DNA from: Cytobacillus oceanisediminis 2691
GTDB taxonomy: Bacteria > Bacillota > Bacilli > Bacillales > Cytobacillaceae
NCBI RefSeq assembly: GCF_000294775.2
Contig: NZ_CP015506.1
Coordinates: 1,463,501 to 1,527,500, forward strand
Length of the DNA stretch: 64,000 nt
Direction of reading: 5' to 3'
Part shown: positions 20,421 to 29,640 of the stretch, piece after piece
Layout of the letters: each line of letters begins with the position of its first letter
How positions within the stretch are numbered: position 1 is the stretch's first letter
The notes under the pieces: model-generated
The model's input: the letters and a program-made list of their open reading frames with translations, nothing else
What the model was told of the DNA's origin: nothing
The model's database searches: none
Program-made: the position numbers and the translations under genes

Positions 20421-20449
20421 TACCAAATAGATATTGTTTGGTGTATAAT
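20421..20449 (+). promoter_or_regulatory. Sigma-A -10 with overlapping inverted repeat upstream of spx
   Basis: TATAAT at 20444-20449 lacks a good -35. Just upstream ACCAAA (20422-20427) and TTTGGT (20437-20442) form an inverted repeat across the spacer, placed like a repressor operator. In B. subtilis PerR and YodB repress the corresponding spx promoter; the identity of the regulator here is not shown by the sequence. Confidence 0.5.
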
Positions 20450-20573
20450 AAATAATATAAATTCCTTGATTAAAGTAATTTTAATCTAGAAGACTCTAGA
20501 AATATTTGATTAAACAAATATAAATCTCAGATTGTTTCATATATGTCTAATTTAAGGAGTGTGAATTTGTAAA

Positions 20574-20969
20574 ATGGTCACATTATACACTTCACCAAGT
20601 TGTACATCTTGCAGGAAAGCTAAGTCATGGTTAGAAGAACATGAGATTGCCTATAAAGAAAGAAATATCTTTTCAGAACCGCTATCAATTGATGAAATTA
20701 AAGAAATTCTGCGCATGACTGAAGATGGAACCGATGAAATTATTTCTACTCGCTCAAAGACATTTCAAAAGCTTGATGTAAACCTTGAATCAATGCCTCT
20801 CCAAGACTTATTTGAGTTGATCAAGGAAAACCCTGGGCTGCTTCGCCGTCCGATCATTCTTGATGAAAAACGTTTGCAGGTTGGATATAATGAAGACGAA
20901 ATAAGACGTTTCCTTCCAAGAAAAGTTCGGACCTACCAGTTGCGAGAAGCACAGCGCATGGTTAACTAA
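20574..20969 (+). CDS. spx: Transcriptional regulator Spx
   Basis: Redox-sensing regulator of the ArsC/Spx family. It binds the alpha-subunit C-terminal domain of RNA polymerase and activates thiol-stress genes. The 131 aa and the redox switch C10-T-S-C13 ([11 protein letters not shown]) are typical. It is degraded by ClpXP with the adaptor SpxH, which is encoded at 25.9-26.8 kb. The AAGGAG site is about 14 nt from the ATG, longer than usual. Confidence 0.98.
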   Translation: MVTLYTSPSCTSCRKAKSWLEEHEIAYKERNIFSEPLSIDEIKEILRMTEDGTDEIISTRSKTFQKLDVNLESMPLQDLFELIKENPGLLRRPIILDEKRLQVGYNEDEIRRFLPRKVRTYQLREAQRMVN

Positions 20970-21050
20970 AACTGGTTTGATTTAAAACTGAACATCAGCT
21001 CAAGACCAGATTGTTAATGAACAAACTCACTCAATTATACTTATAATTAA

Positions 21051-21088
21051 GAGGCCTTCTTTCTGTTAACAGAAGAAGGTCTTTTTGT
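21051..21088 (+). terminator. Terminator after spx
   Basis: GGCCTTCTTTCTG pairs with CAGAAGAAGGTC, followed by TTTTTGT. Confidence 0.85.
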
Positions 21089-21235
21089 CTGTTATGTGAA
21101 AAAGAACAAGGAAAATGGATATAATAAGAGAATATATAGTTACAGTCAGATTAGATAAGAATGAAACCTTGCGACAATATAGGCATTTAACGGTTTTTCT
21201 AAACATACGACTTTTTAATTCCCTTTATGCTCAAT

Positions 21236-21265
21236 TTGTCATAAAATAAAAGTACAAGGTACAAA
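21236..21265 (+). promoter_or_regulatory. Probable sigma-A promoter of mecA
   Basis: TTGTCA (21236-21241), 18-nt spacer, TACAAA (21260-21265). It gives a leader of about 115 nt. The rest of the spx-mecA gap shows no gene. Confidence 0.45.
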
Positions 21266-21384
21266 ATACAGTTTACCTTCAATTAAATCGGGGATTAACC
21301 AATTGGTTTACGGGTAAATGGATAACACATGACTGCTGGGGGTATTTAGTCCCTTCAATCATAGCCAGAAGGGAGAGTTGCTGC

Positions 21385-22047
21385 ATGGAAATCGAACGTA
21401 TTAATGATCATACAGTTAAATTTTATATTTCTTATCTTGATATAGAAGAAAGAGGCTTTGACCGTGAAGAGATTTGGTACAATCGTGAGCGGAGTGAGGA
21501 ACTCTTTTGGGAAATGATGGATGAAGTCCATCAGGAGGAAGAATTTCTTGTTGAAGGACCTTTATGGATTCAGGTTCAGGCATTGGATAAGGGTCTGGAG
21601 GTTCTTGTAACAAAGGCCCAGCTTTCAAAGGATGGTCAGAAGTTTGAACTTCCTGTCCCGGATGAAAAAGTGAAAGATTTGCCTGTGGATGAACATATTG
21701 AGGAAATGCTCGATCATCATTTCCGTAAATCCGATGAAGATGAGCCTGGATATGAAGGCGATCTTGAGTTCTTATTATCATTTAAAGATTTTGAAGACGT
21801 TATTTCATTATCAAAGCGGTCAATTCTTGATTCCATTACTACAAAGTTATATTCCTTTGAGGGGAAGTATTATTTATTCGCAGAGTTCCCTGAAGAGCTT
21901 TTTGAAGAGGATGACATAGATAATATGCTAAGCATTCTTCTGGAGTACGGGCACGAAACGAGCACAACTATTCACCGTGTAATGGAGTACGGTAAATTGA
22001 TTATAGAAAATGATGTTTTTGAAAATCTTAGAAAACACTTTAAATAG
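21385..22047 (+). CDS. mecA: Adaptor protein MecA
   Basis: Adaptor that assembles the ClpC hexamer and delivers substrates such as ComK and misfolded proteins to ClpCP. 220 aa with the MecA fold: an N-terminal substrate-binding part starting MEIERINDHTVKFYISYLDI, an acidic linker, and a C-terminal ClpC-binding part (YSFEGKYYLFAEFPEELF). Neighbours spx and spxH are also proteolysis-control genes. Confidence 0.97.
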   Translation: MEIERINDHTVKFYISYLDIEERGFDREEIWYNRERSEELFWEMMDEVHQEEEFLVEGPLWIQVQALDKGLEVLVTKAQLSKDGQKFELPVPDEKVKDLPVDEHIEEMLDHHFRKSDEDEPGYEGDLEFLLSFKDFEDVISLSKRSILDSITTKLYSFEGKYYLFAEFPEELFEEDDIDNMLSILLEYGHETSTTIHRVMEYGKLIIENDVFENLRKHFK

Positions 22048-22053
22048 TAAAGC

Positions 22054-22089
22054 AAAGCCGATTTCATTTTTGAAATCGGCTTTAATTTG
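22054..22089 (+). terminator. Terminator after mecA
   Basis: AAAGCCGATTTCA pairs with TGAAATCGGCTTT, followed by AATTTGTTT. Confidence 0.85.
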
Positions 22090-22234
22090 TTTAAGCGTTC
22101 GTGTCTGACACTGTTTTATTGCAGCGATGAACATAGGCATTTGGCTGCACAAAAAATCTCAAAAAGAATTTCAGGGTTATAAAGGAATTTAGCAATTTAA
22201 TAAAGAACATTTAGCATAGAAAGGAGATGATCAT

Positions 22235-23425
22235 TTGTTAGTTGCTGCAACAGAGAAAGGGATTCAAATAAGTCTTTTAGGTTCACAGAGTATCCCGGAT
22301 TTACAACAGTATAGGGAAAAGCACACTTTTTTTTGCCCAGAATGCAAAGAGGAAGTAATTATGAAGATCGGTAATAAGAGAATCCCGCATTTTAGCCACA
22401 AAAAGGGTTCTGAATGTCCAGAAAGCTATGAAAGGGAGTCTGAATACCATATTTCTGGAAAGCTGCTTTTGTTTCAATGGCTAAAGAAAAAAGGGTTAGA
22501 TCCAATTCTGGAGCCATACTATCCGGACATTTGCCAGCGGCCAGATATAGGTGTCCATTATGAAGGTGTAAATTATGCTCTTGAATATCAATGTTCAATC
22601 ATCTCAGAGGAGTTATTTAAAAAACGGTCAGAAGCATATTTTCAGTCAGGTATAGTTCCAATATGGATACTTGCAGGAAAAAATATTAAGCGCATTGGGA
22701 AAACAAAAATTTCTTTATCTGGCTTCCAGTACTTTTTTCTTCGGCAAACCCCTTCTGGCAAATGGGTAATCCCTTCATTTTGCCCCAATACAAATTCCTT
22801 TATCAATGTCAGCCAAATCCATCCCCTAACTGTCAGAAATGCCTATGCGCATTACGATGTGAAAACAATCTTCCATGCTGATCCAGATTTTTTATTTGAT
22901 CCGTATTTTAAAAATGAATTTAACATAAGTGAATGGAAAAAGGAAATTCGAAAAGTAAAGAATTTCCTGGCTCAAAGTAGCAGTGCTTATAAAAATATCT
23001 TTCTTCAGGATTTATACTCCCGCTCAATTGCTCCTGCTTCACTCCCACCTGAAATCGGCCTTCCTGTCCGTCATTCTCCTTTTATAGAGACGCCGCCCAT
23101 ACAGTGGCAAACCTACTTGTACATGGATGTCATCGGCAAAGAAAGACCTTTTTCTCATGATCGGATGGTTGCAGCCTTTCGCAATAGGGTAAAGAATAAT
23201 GATATTAGGGTCAGGTCTATTCCACTCATTCAAACCGGATCCGAAGTCTTGGCAGTTAAAGAATATCTGGATATCCTTATTAACCTCAACATTGTTAAAC
23301 AGACAGGAAACGGTCTATATAAAAGAACTGCGTCATGTGGAGAGCCTGATAATTGCTTCTGTCTTCTCCAAAGAGAGGAGGATTTTTATAGGAGTATCAC
23401 GCAAAGCACTTTGCAGGTCAATTAA
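22235..23425 (+). CDS. coiA: CoiA family competence protein
   Basis: CoiA (YjbF) promotes recombination of incoming DNA during transformation in Gram-positive bacteria. 396 aa from TTG 22235 with an AAAGGAGATG site. The N-terminus carries a zinc-like motif: C34-P-E-C37, then P-H52-F-S-H55 and C61. A nuclease-like core follows with RPD (102-104) and E117-Y-Q119, resembling a PD-(D/E)xK centre with Gln in place of Lys. The same N-terminal zinc pattern recurs in the YjcD helicase at 42.5-44.8 kb. It sits upstream of pepF as in B. subtilis. Confidence 0.9.
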   Translation: MLVAATEKGIQISLLGSQSIPDLQQYREKHTFFCPECKEEVIMKIGNKRIPHFSHKKGSECPESYERESEYHISGKLLLFQWLKKKGLDPILEPYYPDICQRPDIGVHYEGVNYALEYQCSIISEELFKKRSEAYFQSGIVPIWILAGKNIKRIGKTKISLSGFQYFFLRQTPSGKWVIPSFCPNTNSFINVSQIHPLTVRNAYAHYDVKTIFHADPDFLFDPYFKNEFNISEWKKEIRKVKNFLAQSSSAYKNIFLQDLYSRSIAPASLPPEIGLPVRHSPFIETPPIQWQTYLYMDVIGKERPFSHDRMVAAFRNRVKNNDIRVRSIPLIQTGSEVLAVKEYLDILINLNIVKQTGNGLYKRTASCGEPDNCFCLLQREEDFYRSITQSTLQVN

Positions 23426-23546
23426 TGAAAATGATCTATTTAACATAAAATAATCTAAGATTTGCACATTCGCTATTTGAAAAGAAGGAATTTGTTTCTT
23501 GAAAGAGAAGATAGTGTAATGGGACTTTTGAATGGAGGATGAATGA

Positions 23547-25364
23547 ATGGCTAATGAGACTACTGTGAAGAAACTGCCGGCAAGGAATGAGATTTCACCA
23601 GAAGATACCTGGCGTTTGGAGGATATTTTTCCTTCTGATGAAGATTGGGACAAGGAATATAATGAAGTGCAAAAGCTAATCCCTAATGCAGGCAAGTATC
23701 AAGGCAGGCTTGGGGAAAGTGCTGAAACATTATATGAAGCGCTGCAGTTTCAGGATCATATACTCTCGCGCCTTGGGAAGCTTTATACATATGCCCATAT
23801 GCGTTATGACCAGGATACAACAAACTCATTTTATCAGAGCATGGATGACAAAATTAAAAATTTATATTCAGAAGCTGCAAGTGTTCTCGCGTATATTGTA
23901 CCTGAATTGCTTGCTGAGGATGAAGCGAAGATTGCAGGTTTTTTAGAGGAAAAAACGGAGCTGCAATTATATAAGCACTCCCTTGAGGAAATTAATCTCC
24001 AAAGGCCTCATGTATTATCTGCTGAGCAGGAATCCCTCCTTGCCCAGGCTTCCGAGGTGCTTGGGGCTTCAAGCAATACATTTGGCATGCTGAATAATGC
24101 TGATTTGGAGTTTCCGTCCATTAAGGATGAAAATGGCGAAGATGTTGAAATTACTCATGGAAGATTCATCCGTTTTCTCGAAAGTGATGAGCAGCGTGTC
24201 CGTCATGATGCATTCAAAGCGGTATATGAGACTTATGGGAAGTTCCGCAATACTTTCGCAAGCACTCTAAGCGGAAATATTAAAAAGGATAATTTCAATG
24301 CAAAGATCCGCAATTATGAATCTGCACGACATGCTGCTCTTGCTGCGAACAATATTCCTGAAAGTGTTTATGAAAATTTAGTCAATACCATTAACGATAA
24401 CCTGCACTTACTTCACCGATATGTCAAACTCCGTAAAAAGGTTCTTGGGGTCGAGGAGCTTCATATGTATGATCTTTACACTCCTTTGGTGAAGGAAGTA
24501 AAAATGGAAATCCCATACAAAGAAGCAAAAGATCTAATCTTAAAAGGACTGAAGCCGCTTGGTGGGGACTACTTAAATATTCTAAAAGAGGGCTTTGAAA
24601 ATCGCTGGGTAGATGTTCATGAGAATAAGGGCAAAAGAAGCGGTGCCTATTCATCGGGAACATATGGCACAAATCCATATATACTGATGAACTGGCATGA
24701 CAATGTAAACAATCTATTTACCCTTGCTCACGAGTTTGGGCATTCTGTTCACAGCTATTACACAAGAAAATATCAGCCATATCCATATGGAAATTATTCA
24801 ATTTTTGTTGCAGAGGTTGCATCCACATGTAATGAAGCCCTCTTAAATGATTATCTGCTCAAAACAATAGATGATGATAAGAAGCGTTTGTATCTTCTGA
24901 ATCATTATCTTGAAGGCTTTAGGGGAACTGTTTTCCGCCAGACAATGTTTGCAGAGTTTGAACATCTCATCCATAAAAAGGCGCAAAACAATGAAGCTTT
25001 AACCGCAGATTCATTGACAAAAGAATATTATGAGCTCAATAAGAAGTATTTTGGGGAAGAAGACATCGTTATTGATGAAGAAATCGGCCTGGAATGGTCC
25101 AGAATCCCGCATTTCTACTATAATTATTATGTTTATCAGTATGCAACAGGCTTCAGTGCGGCAACTGCATTAAGCAAGCAAATTCTTCAGGAAGGTCAGC
25201 CTGCAGTTGACAGATACATTGAATTCCTGAAATCCGGCAGCTCAGATTATCCAATAGAGGTGCTTAAGAAAGCTGGTGTTGATATGACGAGCAGCAAGCC
25301 GATTGAAGATGCCTGCAAAGTATTTGAGGAAAAGCTTAACGAAATGGAAAGCTTGCTTTCTTAA
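23547..25364 (+). CDS. pepF: Oligoendopeptidase F
   Basis: Cytosolic zinc metallopeptidase of family M3 that cuts short peptides. The zinc motif H395-E-F-G-H399 is seen in TLAHEFGHSVHSYY, with the downstream Glu region EVASTCNEALL. 605 aa is the family length. In the yjb neighbourhood it corresponds to YjbG. It may process peptides imported by Opp/App (inference). ATG 23547 has a GGAGGATG site. Confidence 0.96.
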   Translation: MANETTVKKLPARNEISPEDTWRLEDIFPSDEDWDKEYNEVQKLIPNAGKYQGRLGESAETLYEALQFQDHILSRLGKLYTYAHMRYDQDTTNSFYQSMDDKIKNLYSEAASVLAYIVPELLAEDEAKIAGFLEEKTELQLYKHSLEEINLQRPHVLSAEQESLLAQASEVLGASSNTFGMLNNADLEFPSIKDENGEDVEITHGRFIRFLESDEQRVRHDAFKAVYETYGKFRNTFASTLSGNIKKDNFNAKIRNYESARHAALAANNIPESVYENLVNTINDNLHLLHRYVKLRKKVLGVEELHMYDLYTPLVKEVKMEIPYKEAKDLILKGLKPLGGDYLNILKEGFENRWVDVHENKGKRSGAYSSGTYGTNPYILMNWHDNVNNLFTLAHEFGHSVHSYYTRKYQPYPYGNYSIFVAEVASTCNEALLNDYLLKTIDDDKKRLYLLNHYLEGFRGTVFRQTMFAEFEHLIHKKAQNNEALTADSLTKEYYELNKKYFGEEDIVIDEEIGLEWSRIPHFYYNYYVYQYATGFSAATALSKQILQEGQPAVDRYIEFLKSGSSDYPIEVLKKAGVDMTSSKPIEDACKVFEEKLNEMESLLS

Positions 25365-25424
25365 GCGAAAGTGCCTTGCCCCAGGCACCTCGAGGGGCAG
25401 GCTGCGTGCTAAGAAGCAGTTCAT
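25365..25424. repeat. GC-rich imperfect inverted repeat after pepF
   Basis: A GC-rich stretch with GTGCCTTGCCCC facing GGGGCAGGC and with a CTCGAG centre, unlike the AT-rich surroundings. It resembles parts of the dispersed intergenic repeat seen at 27.4-27.6 kb and 29.55-29.61 kb. Assignment to one family is tentative. Confidence 0.4.
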
Positions 25425-25458
25425 AAAAAGGTGCCAGGCGTTTGTCTGGCACCTTTTA
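25425..25458. terminator. Strong terminator after pepF
   Basis: AAAAGGTGCCAG pairs with CTGGCACCTTTT around GCGTTTGT. Usable from both strands; the minus-strand gene ending at 25467 probably shares it. Confidence 0.8.
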
Positions 25459-25466
25459 AGTATTGT

Positions 25467-25640
25467 TCAAAATCCCTTAAATCGCCTTCGGTCATTCAAA
25501 TATAAAAATAGAATCAGGAGAGAAATAAAAAGAATAGGTGAAGTGATGAAAATGGGGATAAGCTTCATCAATCCGAAAATATTTAAAATAAAGGAGAGCA
25601 AGATGAGCATCAGCATCAATAATACAGGCAGTTTTTTCAT
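25467..25640 (-). CDS. Small hydrophobic membrane protein, unknown
   Basis: 57 aa starting MKKLPVLLMLMLILL. I chose ATG 25640 because AAGGAGGAG precedes it; a further upstream start lacks a site. Two transmembrane helices fill most of the protein, which ends in RRRFKGF. I believe similar small proteins occur near yjbH in other Bacillaceae but cannot name a family. It lies downstream of spxH on the same strand. Confidence 0.65.
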   Translation of the reverse strand: MKKLPVLLMLMLILLSFILNIFGLMKLIPIFITSPILFISLLILFLYLNDRRRFKGF

Positions 25641-25903
25641 ATTGCATTCTCCTCCTTGGCAAGATTTCATCCCTATTATTTTATGCGGTTGTCCAGACAG
25701 TCATGACTTGATTTTGACAATATTGTGAAATAAGGCACAAACTTATTGTCATTTTCTGTTACCTCATGATATATTACAGATGTGAAGTTAATCACATACA
25801 AACATTTACCCCTTTTGTTTGTGACGTGAAAAATTTCTCCCATCCCCTTTGTTCGTATAAAACCCGAAAAAGCCGTGCGTATGAAATGCATGGTTTTTTC
25901 ATT
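25641..25903 (-). other. Intergenic region between spxH and the 57-aa gene
   Basis: No gene is supported. It contains an imperfect inverted repeat (CAAAC near 25799 with GTTTG near 25819) and a TTGACA on the plus strand at 25713 without a matching -10. Nothing else is recognised. Confidence 0.35.
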
Positions 25904-25938
25904 GAAAAAAATAAAGCTGTGCATTTTGCACAGCTTTA
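25904..25938 (-). terminator. Terminator of yjbI-spxH
   Basis: On the minus strand AAAGCTGTGCA pairs with TGCACAGCTTT, followed by ATTTTTTTC. Confidence 0.85.
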
Positions 25939-25940
25939 CA

Positions 25941-26816
25941 TTACCCTGAATATCTCCAGAAATTACCGTATTTTGCAGGTACATATTCAGCTATTTGCTT
26001 TAGCTGAAGCTTTTTCATTTCCCTGTTCACTTCGCTGTCTGACATATTATATACAACGGAGATTTCCTTGCTGGCCACTAGCTTAAAGTATTTTAAGAAA
26101 TATTCCAGTGGCGGCAAAGCAGCACGCTCAGGTTTAGCAGGAAGCATTTCCTCCAAAATCTGTTCATAAATTTCATAGGGATAATAACCGGTGACTTTGA
26201 TGCCTTCATCTTCTATATTTTCATTAAAAAAGACAAGAGTGGGTATTTCTTGAACATCCATTTCAGAAGTGATTTTTAAATCACATTGGAAAGCCTTTGC
26301 TGCACTATCTGAATGAATATCAGAAACAAATTCTACGACATCCAGGCCGACTTCCTTAGCACAATCCTTTAATACTTCAAAATTAGACACATTCTGCTTT
26401 TCAAGAAATAAGACCTCCTGAAGCTTGCGTAAAAATCTGATGCCTGCTTTTCTCCCTTGCAATTCAGCGGCTTTAATGGCAACTGAAGCCAGGTGTGGAG
26501 AAGAAATCGGATTTTCGAACCAGACGTTCCCGTCACAGGACATTCCAGAGCGGCTTGCTGTTTTCTCCCACAAATCAGCAATGTTTTCGTAGTTTTGCCT
26601 TTTACCCATATTTAACGTTGCCAGCCTGCCGCTTAATACGTGCTTTATGGAAAAATAGCGGCCATATTCAATCAGGAGCTTTTTTAAAATTGGCTCCAAA
26701 GCCCAGCATTCTGGGCAAAGGGGATCAACAAACATATAGACTTCTATTGGCTTTTTTTCACTGCCGTGGCAATGTGGAGATGTAAGCTTGTTTGCATTCG
26801 ATTCTGGCTTATTCAC
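25941..26816 (-). CDS. spxH: ClpXP adaptor protein SpxH (YjbH)
   Basis: DsbA/thioredoxin-fold adaptor that binds Spx and hands it to ClpXP, keeping Spx low when thiol stress is absent. 291 aa. The redox-like motif C34-P-E-C37 sits in [13 protein letters not shown], and a His/Cys-rich N-terminus (SPHCHG) may bind zinc. Its start overlaps the end of yjbI by 4 nt (ATGA type), so the two are translationally coupled as in the B. subtilis yjbIH operon. Confidence 0.95.
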   Translation of the reverse strand: MNKPESNANKLTSPHCHGSEKKPIEVYMFVDPLCPECWALEPILKKLLIEYGRYFSIKHVLSGRLATLNMGKRQNYENIADLWEKTASRSGMSCDGNVWFENPISSPHLASVAIKAAELQGRKAGIRFLRKLQEVLFLEKQNVSNFEVLKDCAKEVGLDVVEFVSDIHSDSAAKAFQCDLKITSEMDVQEIPTLVFFNENIEDEGIKVTGYYPYEIYEQILEEMLPAKPERAALPPLEYFLKYFKLVASKEISVVYNMSDSEVNREMKKLQLKQIAEYVPAKYGNFWRYSG

Positions 26817-27217
26817 GAGCTTTCACCTTTCACGCCGTTTTCAGGTGTATTGATCATATGCTGGGCTGTGAGCACAAGCCTTGCAAAAAAGTCTTCTCTC
26901 AAGCGCCCATCCAGCCTAATTTCGTCCATTGCTTCATTCATGCATGAAAGCCAGGCCTTTGCCCGCGTTTCCGTTATGGGAAAAGGCATGTGCCGAGCAC
27001 GAAGCATCGGATGTCCGTGTTCTGAAGTATATAAAGGAGGTCCCCCTAAATACTGGGTCATAAACTGCTTTTGTATTCTGGCTGTCTCTGTCAGGTCATC
27101 TGGAAAAATAGGAACGAGATCAGGATGTTGTCCTACGCGCCGGTAAAAAGCGTCAATTAGCTGGTGAAGCTTTTCCTCACCAATAGCGTCGAAGGGAGTG
27201 TGCATTTTCTCGGCCAT
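26813..27217 (-). CDS. yjbI: Truncated haemoglobin YjbI
   Basis: Group II truncated globin, 134 aa, expected to bind haem and oxygen in the cytosol. Visible marks are [38 protein letters not shown] with the proximal-His region, and a C-terminal helix with W in RAKAWLSCM. It is the first gene of yjbI-spxH. In Bacillus YjbI helps protect against oxidative damage (recalled from literature). ATG 27217 has an AAAGGAG site. Confidence 0.95.
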   Translation of the reverse strand: MAEKMHTPFDAIGEEKLHQLIDAFYRRVGQHPDLVPIFPDDLTETARIQKQFMTQYLGGPPLYTSEHGHPMLRARHMPFPITETRAKAWLSCMNEAMDEIRLDGRLREDFFARLVLTAQHMINTPENGVKGESS

Positions 27218-27394
27218 ATTTAAAACTCCTTTTATGAGTTAATTCGTTTGAAAAAAAACTTCCTATTTAATATTGAGTGATGTGATCTCTTTATATTCTA
27301 TCAATGAGGGATTTATATCTCAAACAAATAGCTTACTGAGCCCTTTCGCCCGCTCTTTGATTCTTTTTTTAAAAGAAAATGTATAAATTCTCAA

Positions 27395-27573
27395 GCAGAT
27401 AACTGTCTGGAGCCACCTCGAGGTGAGGCACCCAGGATGGGGGTCATGCAGACGTTGCCACAGGACAGGTAAGCTGTGGCAACGTCTGCATGACCGAAAG
27501 CTGTAGCTTTTGGCAGGACGTGGCGTTCTTAGTCTGCGTTCCTTCATGGGCAAGGCGCTTGCGCTTTTCTTAT
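27395..27573. repeat. Dispersed intergenic repeat with a perfect 21-bp palindrome arm
   Basis: The block runs roughly from CTGTCTGGAGCC to GGCGCTTGCGCTTTTCT. Its centre is a perfect 21-bp inverted repeat, 27442-27462 with 27475-27495, around a 12-nt loop. It is GC-rich compared with the neighbours and has no coding frame of its own. The ending GGCGCTTGCGCTTTTCT recurs at about 29595-29612. It resembles the repetitive intergenic elements common in Bacillus genomes (family assignment from memory). The 27218-27665 gap contains no other gene. Confidence 0.65.
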
Positions 27574-27625
27574 AGTATGGATTAAGCACATGCCGTCAAT
27601 CCGAAACATTCACAGAAAAGGATAT

Positions 27626-27655
27626 GAAAAAGCCGCCCGGTAAATTCGGGCGGCG
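27626..27655 (-). terminator. Terminator of cwlQ
   Basis: On the minus strand GCCGCCCG pairs with CGGGCGGC, followed by TTTTTC. Confidence 0.85.
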
Positions 27656-27665
27656 GAAATTAGCC

Positions 27666-28307
27666 TTAAGCCATAAAGGAAGAGGTCACTTTCTTTATGT
27701 AATTCAGTGTTTCTCTAAAAGGGGGGACTCCCCCGTATTTATCTACATTTCCAGGTCCGGCATTATAGGCAGCCAGTGCAAGTTCAACATTTTCCCCATA
27801 CCTGTCCATCATTTGCCGTAAATATTTGACTCCTGCAAAAATGTTCTCTTCAGGGTCGAAGATATTTTCAACGCCAAGCCCCTTGGCTGTATCGGGCATC
27901 AGCTGCATAAGCCCGGAAGCACCTGCATGGCTGACTGCATTCGGATTAAAATTTGATTCCTGTTTAATGACTGACTTAATCAGGTTAACAGGTACATTAA
28001 ACAAATCTGAGGCTTTTTGAATCAAATCATCAAAATCACTTTTGGAAGTTTCGGCAAATTTGGTTAGTTTAAGGGGTGGAAGAGCTGCAGTTGCAAGGGA
28101 ATCTGTTTGTAAAGAACTAATATAAGGTTCCAGAGACGCAATTGCTCCTAGTCCTCCTGTGACTTGATGTGATGAACCGGGACTTTCCGTAACTAACCCG
28201 GCCAATAGCTCTTGAAACAGAGGGTTTGAAGTATTCGTTTGCGTAGAACTATTAAAACCTTGCAGTGCCTGCAGCTCCATTAATATTTTTAACTGATTTA
28301 CGTTCAT
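27666..28307 (-). CDS. cwlQ: Lytic transglycosylase (CwlQ/YjbJ type)
   Basis: Peptidoglycan-cleaving SLT-domain protein, 213 aa. The catalytic Glu is in IKSVIKQESNFNPNAVS and the SLT core continues with SHAGASGLMQLMPDTAKGLG and ALAAYNAGPGNVDKYGG. No clear signal peptide is seen; the first ~100 residues are a low-complexity Ser/Thr/Leu-rich segment of unknown use. B. subtilis CwlQ is bifunctional (muramidase and transglycosylase), so the same is possible here. ATG 28307 has an AAGGAGC site. Confidence 0.9.
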   Translation of the reverse strand: MNVNQLKILMELQALQGFNSSTQTNTSNPLFQELLAGLVTESPGSSHQVTGGLGAIASLEPYISSLQTDSLATAALPPLKLTKFAETSKSDFDDLIQKASDLFNVPVNLIKSVIKQESNFNPNAVSHAGASGLMQLMPDTAKGLGVENIFDPEENIFAGVKYLRQMMDRYGENVELALAAYNAGPGNVDKYGGVPPFRETLNYIKKVTSSFMA

Positions 28308-28340
28308 TAGTATTGCTCCTTGGCAAAAGGTGTACTTCTG

Positions 28341-28931
28341 TTAATCCTTTTGCTGTCTGTATTTTTCGTTATAAAACCTCTTAATTTTATTTTCGGTCTT
28401 CCTGACAGGAATGTTAAGCTGTTTGAGCAAATTAAGAAATGTCAATTCACCTTCATTCCTGTTATCCACTTCATATTCTAACTCAAAATCTTCCTTATTT
28501 AAATATCGGCTGTGATCAAGAACAGCCAATCCTTTCATGTATTCCTTTTCGGCACGTTTTGTTGCGAGAGTGCCAAAGTATTGAAGTTTATCTGTCTCTA
28601 TGCCCAGCTCTTTTATGGATCTTATTATCAGCTCAGCCGGGATTTTCCCAGTCCGGATCATCTCTGCAGCTTCGGACTCAGTAAGATTCTCATTGGTTTC
28701 CAATAGCCCTTCAGGGTGAGGCTGTTTAAGAGTCAATTCAAATGAGCCGTTTTTCTCCCTAATCCTTAAGGCACTTCCTTTAGCCTTCAATAAAAAATCC
28801 GGTGTATCGAAGTAATGATTCTCCTGTTCGGAAAAATCCTCGCTTCTTATATTAAAAAAATCTATTAATGAGGAAAATTCTTCTCTGTTGACCATGTTTT
28901 TAAATTCAATTTCAATATTTTTGTTAGACAA
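28341..28931 (-). CDS. yjbK: CYTH domain protein YjbK
   Basis: CYTH/TTM-fold protein, 196 aa, predicted to bind triphosphate-containing substrates and divalent metal in the cytosol. The signature ExExK is seen as E7-I-E-F-K11. Later Arg/Lys/Glu strands (LRIREKNGSFELTLKQP) line the tunnel in this family. Starts with TTG (GAGGTG site). The substrate is not known. It is next to the RelQ and NAD-kinase genes, as in B. subtilis. Confidence 0.88.
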   Translation of the reverse strand: MSNKNIEIEFKNMVNREEFSSLIDFFNIRSEDFSEQENHYFDTPDFLLKAKGSALRIREKNGSFELTLKQPHPEGLLETNENLTESEAAEMIRTGKIPAELIIRSIKELGIETDKLQYFGTLATKRAEKEYMKGLAVLDHSRYLNKEDFELEYEVDNRNEGELTFLNLLKQLNIPVRKTENKIKRFYNEKYRQQKD

Positions 28932-29154
28932 GCCACTACACCTCAGCTATAAGTAATTTCCTGTATTATCTCCTTAATCAGCATGGACTTCAATCTTTGA
29001 AGTTTTTTTTATTATTGTGATAAAGTCATCAGGGGAGTTTGCATGTTTAACTGAACTTTCGGGGTGCAGGACTGTGGGCAGTGAAAATTGAATCAGGGGT
29101 TTTACTGTCCATAAAATCTGCGATAGAATAGGTAGTGACAATGGAGGTAGAAAA

Positions 29155-29520
29155 ATGAAACAGAAACTTACAGTTGTAAATGCAGAATGGATTGAAAATG
29201 AATTAATTTTGGGGATAGAAGCTGGAACAGTCTCAGGCTTAACTGCCATGCAGCAAATATTGGCTGATTCCGACAACCTTTCATTTATTTACATAGCAGA
29301 ACAAAATGATGATTATACATATATATCGCTTCCGGAAATAGTCTGGCCGGAACTAAAAAAGGCACTGGATGGCCAGATGCGTGTATTTGCTTCAGATCGT
29401 AATCATGCTCGCATTGAACTGGCAGGCTTTCATGAGGAATTAGGAGATTTAGTAGAAAATATCCGTGGGAACAGCAATTATGGAAATGAAATGGTAGAAA
29501 AAGTAGAGAACTTATTTTAA
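29155..29520 (+). CDS. yjbL: UPF0738 family protein YjbL
   Basis: 121 aa, soluble, no motif of known function. Length and position (between yjbK and the alarmone synthetase gene) match B. subtilis YjbL. ATG 29155 has a GGAGGTAG site. Function unknown. Confidence 0.85.
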   Translation: MKQKLTVVNAEWIENELILGIEAGTVSGLTAMQQILADSDNLSFIYIAEQNDDYTYISLPEIVWPELKKALDGQMRVFASDRNHARIELAGFHEELGDLVENIRGNSNYGNEMVEKVENLF

Positions 29521-29554
29521 TTAAATGTTTCAATAACGAAAAACTTGGATAAAG

Positions 29555-29612
29555 AGATAGGCTGTGTTACCCCCTCTCGAAGTCGGGGGTGAACGAGGCG
29601 CTTGCGCTTTTC
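29555..29612. repeat. Partial copy of the dispersed repeat before relQ
   Basis: ACCCCC/GGGGGT stem (ACCCCCTCTCGAAGTCGGGG region) followed by GAGGCGCTTGCGCTTTTCT, the same end as the element at 27395-27573. It can act as a terminator for yjbL and sits only 28 nt upstream of the relQ start. Confidence 0.55.
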
Positions 29613-29640
29613 TAACTTCGGATATTTGGTGGTGTTGCAG

